From contig CAYIEX010000090.1 in NCBI GenBank assembly GCA_964362485.1, forward strand, positions 1 to 7,088: DNA of 7,088 nucleotides, read 5' to 3'. Within the stretch, counting starts at the first letter, position 1. Every line of letters begins with the position of its first letter. A model generated the notes under the pieces. That model ran no database searches and was not told the origin of the DNA. It saw nothing but the letters and a program-made list of their open reading frames with translations. The stretch comes from CAMAVK01 sp964362485 (lineage in GTDB: Archaea; Nanobdellota; Nanobdellia; Woesearchaeales; GW2011-AR9). Of this stretch, positions 6,746 to 7,088 are shown piece by piece. Made by a program: the position numbers and the translations under genes.

Positions 6746-7088
6746 TTAGCCTTTCTGGTTAGCTATTAGATTATATAATTCACTGGCCGCCTTTTGTATA
6801 TTTAACGGAGTATGCAGTGCACTTGCGACAATGGTATGGAAGTGTTTACCTGGAATATAAGCACCCTGCCGTTCTTCGATGTGAATATTTTCCATTCCGC
6901 TCTTAGATTCTTCGAAATAATCTGCACTAAAGAAGACTGGTTCTTGGCCGTTCTGAAGGAGCCGTTCCTGAATTTTTTCGATAATCGGTTTAAATGTGGG
7001 TTGTGTAGCAGGAACAATAAAATGCGTAACACCAAGAAGGCAAGCATCTGCGTAGAGTCTACGGATACCTTCTCTTCCAAGATAACTA
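6746..7088 (-). CDS. Orotidine 5'-phosphate decarboxylase-like protein, C-terminal part
   Basis: An open frame runs in from the right edge on the minus strand and ends at TAA (6746-6748), giving 113 residues; the N-terminus and start are outside. LYADACLLGVTHFIVPATQP, followed by TFKPIIEKI, resembles the class I (archaeal/eukaryotic) OMP decarboxylase segment with GVKNYVGPSTRPERL. The end (HFHTIVASALHTP, then LNIQKAASELYNLI) resembles the final strand and helix IIVGRSIYxxxxPxxAAxxI. This fits the last step of UMP synthesis, a cytosolic TIM-barrel enzyme (pyrF). Two key features are off: the phosphate-binding loop PGIGxQGG is replaced by SADYFEESKSG, and the phosphate-contacting Arg of GRSIY is absent (ASALH). 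It may be a divergent decarboxylase or a relative with another substrate. The fold is moderately sure, the activity less so. It has its own terminator candidate and is probably not part of the polysaccharide operon. Confidence 0.55.
   Translation of the reverse strand, partial: SYLGREGIRRLYADACLLGVTHFIVPATQPTFKPIIEKIQERLLQNGQEPVFFSADYFEESKSGMENIHIEERQGAYIPGKHFHTIVASALHTPLNIQKAASELYNLIANQKG

Noticed and set aside
6741..6764. Hairpin at the end of the OMP decarboxylase-like gene
   Set aside because: GATTAGC and GGTTAGC are imperfect direct repeats, not inverted ones, so no stable stem forms.
6802..7080. Minus-strand open frame of 92 codons in the right flank
   Set aside because: It is in a different frame from the OMP decarboxylase-like protein and has no recognisable motifs. 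The overlapping frame to 6746 has family features and runs to the window edge.

Overview
The window carries one complete four-gene operon on the minus strand for making and tailoring an extracellular polysaccharide. It is flanked by the ends of two other genes. In order of transcription (high to low coordinates) the operon encodes: a membrane-bound processive family-2 glycosyltransferase related to hyaluronan and chitin synthases (5002-6345); a membrane-anchored heparinase II/III-type lyase (3034-5001); a membrane-anchored polysaccharide deacetylase with a C-terminal jelly-roll domain (1454-3034); and a nucleotide-sugar dehydrogenase of the UDP-N-acetylhexosamine 6-dehydrogenase type (195-1457). 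The genes abut or overlap by 1 or 4 bases, and each start except possibly one has a clear Shine-Dalgarno sequence, so this is almost certainly one transcription unit.

How the genes could work together (inference): the dehydrogenase makes a UDP-(N-acetyl)hexosaminuronic acid, and the synthase polymerises it, alone or with another sugar, while passing the chain through the membrane. The two anchored enzymes then act on the emerging chain outside: the deacetylase removes N-acetyl groups, and the lyase trims or degrades the chain at uronic acid residues. The logic resembles alginate, PNAG and hyaluronan systems, but this four-part combination does not match any of them exactly. No ABC exporter, periplasmic scaffold or outer-membrane porin is present, which fits a cell with one membrane.

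At the left edge is the last 65 codons of a plus-strand gene with LamG-like (concanavalin A-like) repeats. It converges on the dehydrogenase with a 4-base overlap and stops inside what looks like the beginning of another LamG repeat. At the right edge, on the minus strand, is the C-terminal 113 residues of a protein resembling orotidine 5'-phosphate decarboxylase. It is separated from the operon by about 400 bases of AT-rich non-coding DNA holding a T-tract terminator candidate and a promoter candidate.

Organism: AT-rich DNA, T-tract rather than hairpin terminators, a class I-like OMP decarboxylase and LamG proteins suggest an uncultivated archaeon, possibly of the DPANN type. A single-membrane bacterium is not excluded: the Shine-Dalgarno sites are strong and the promoter candidate can be read either way. 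The assignment is tentative.
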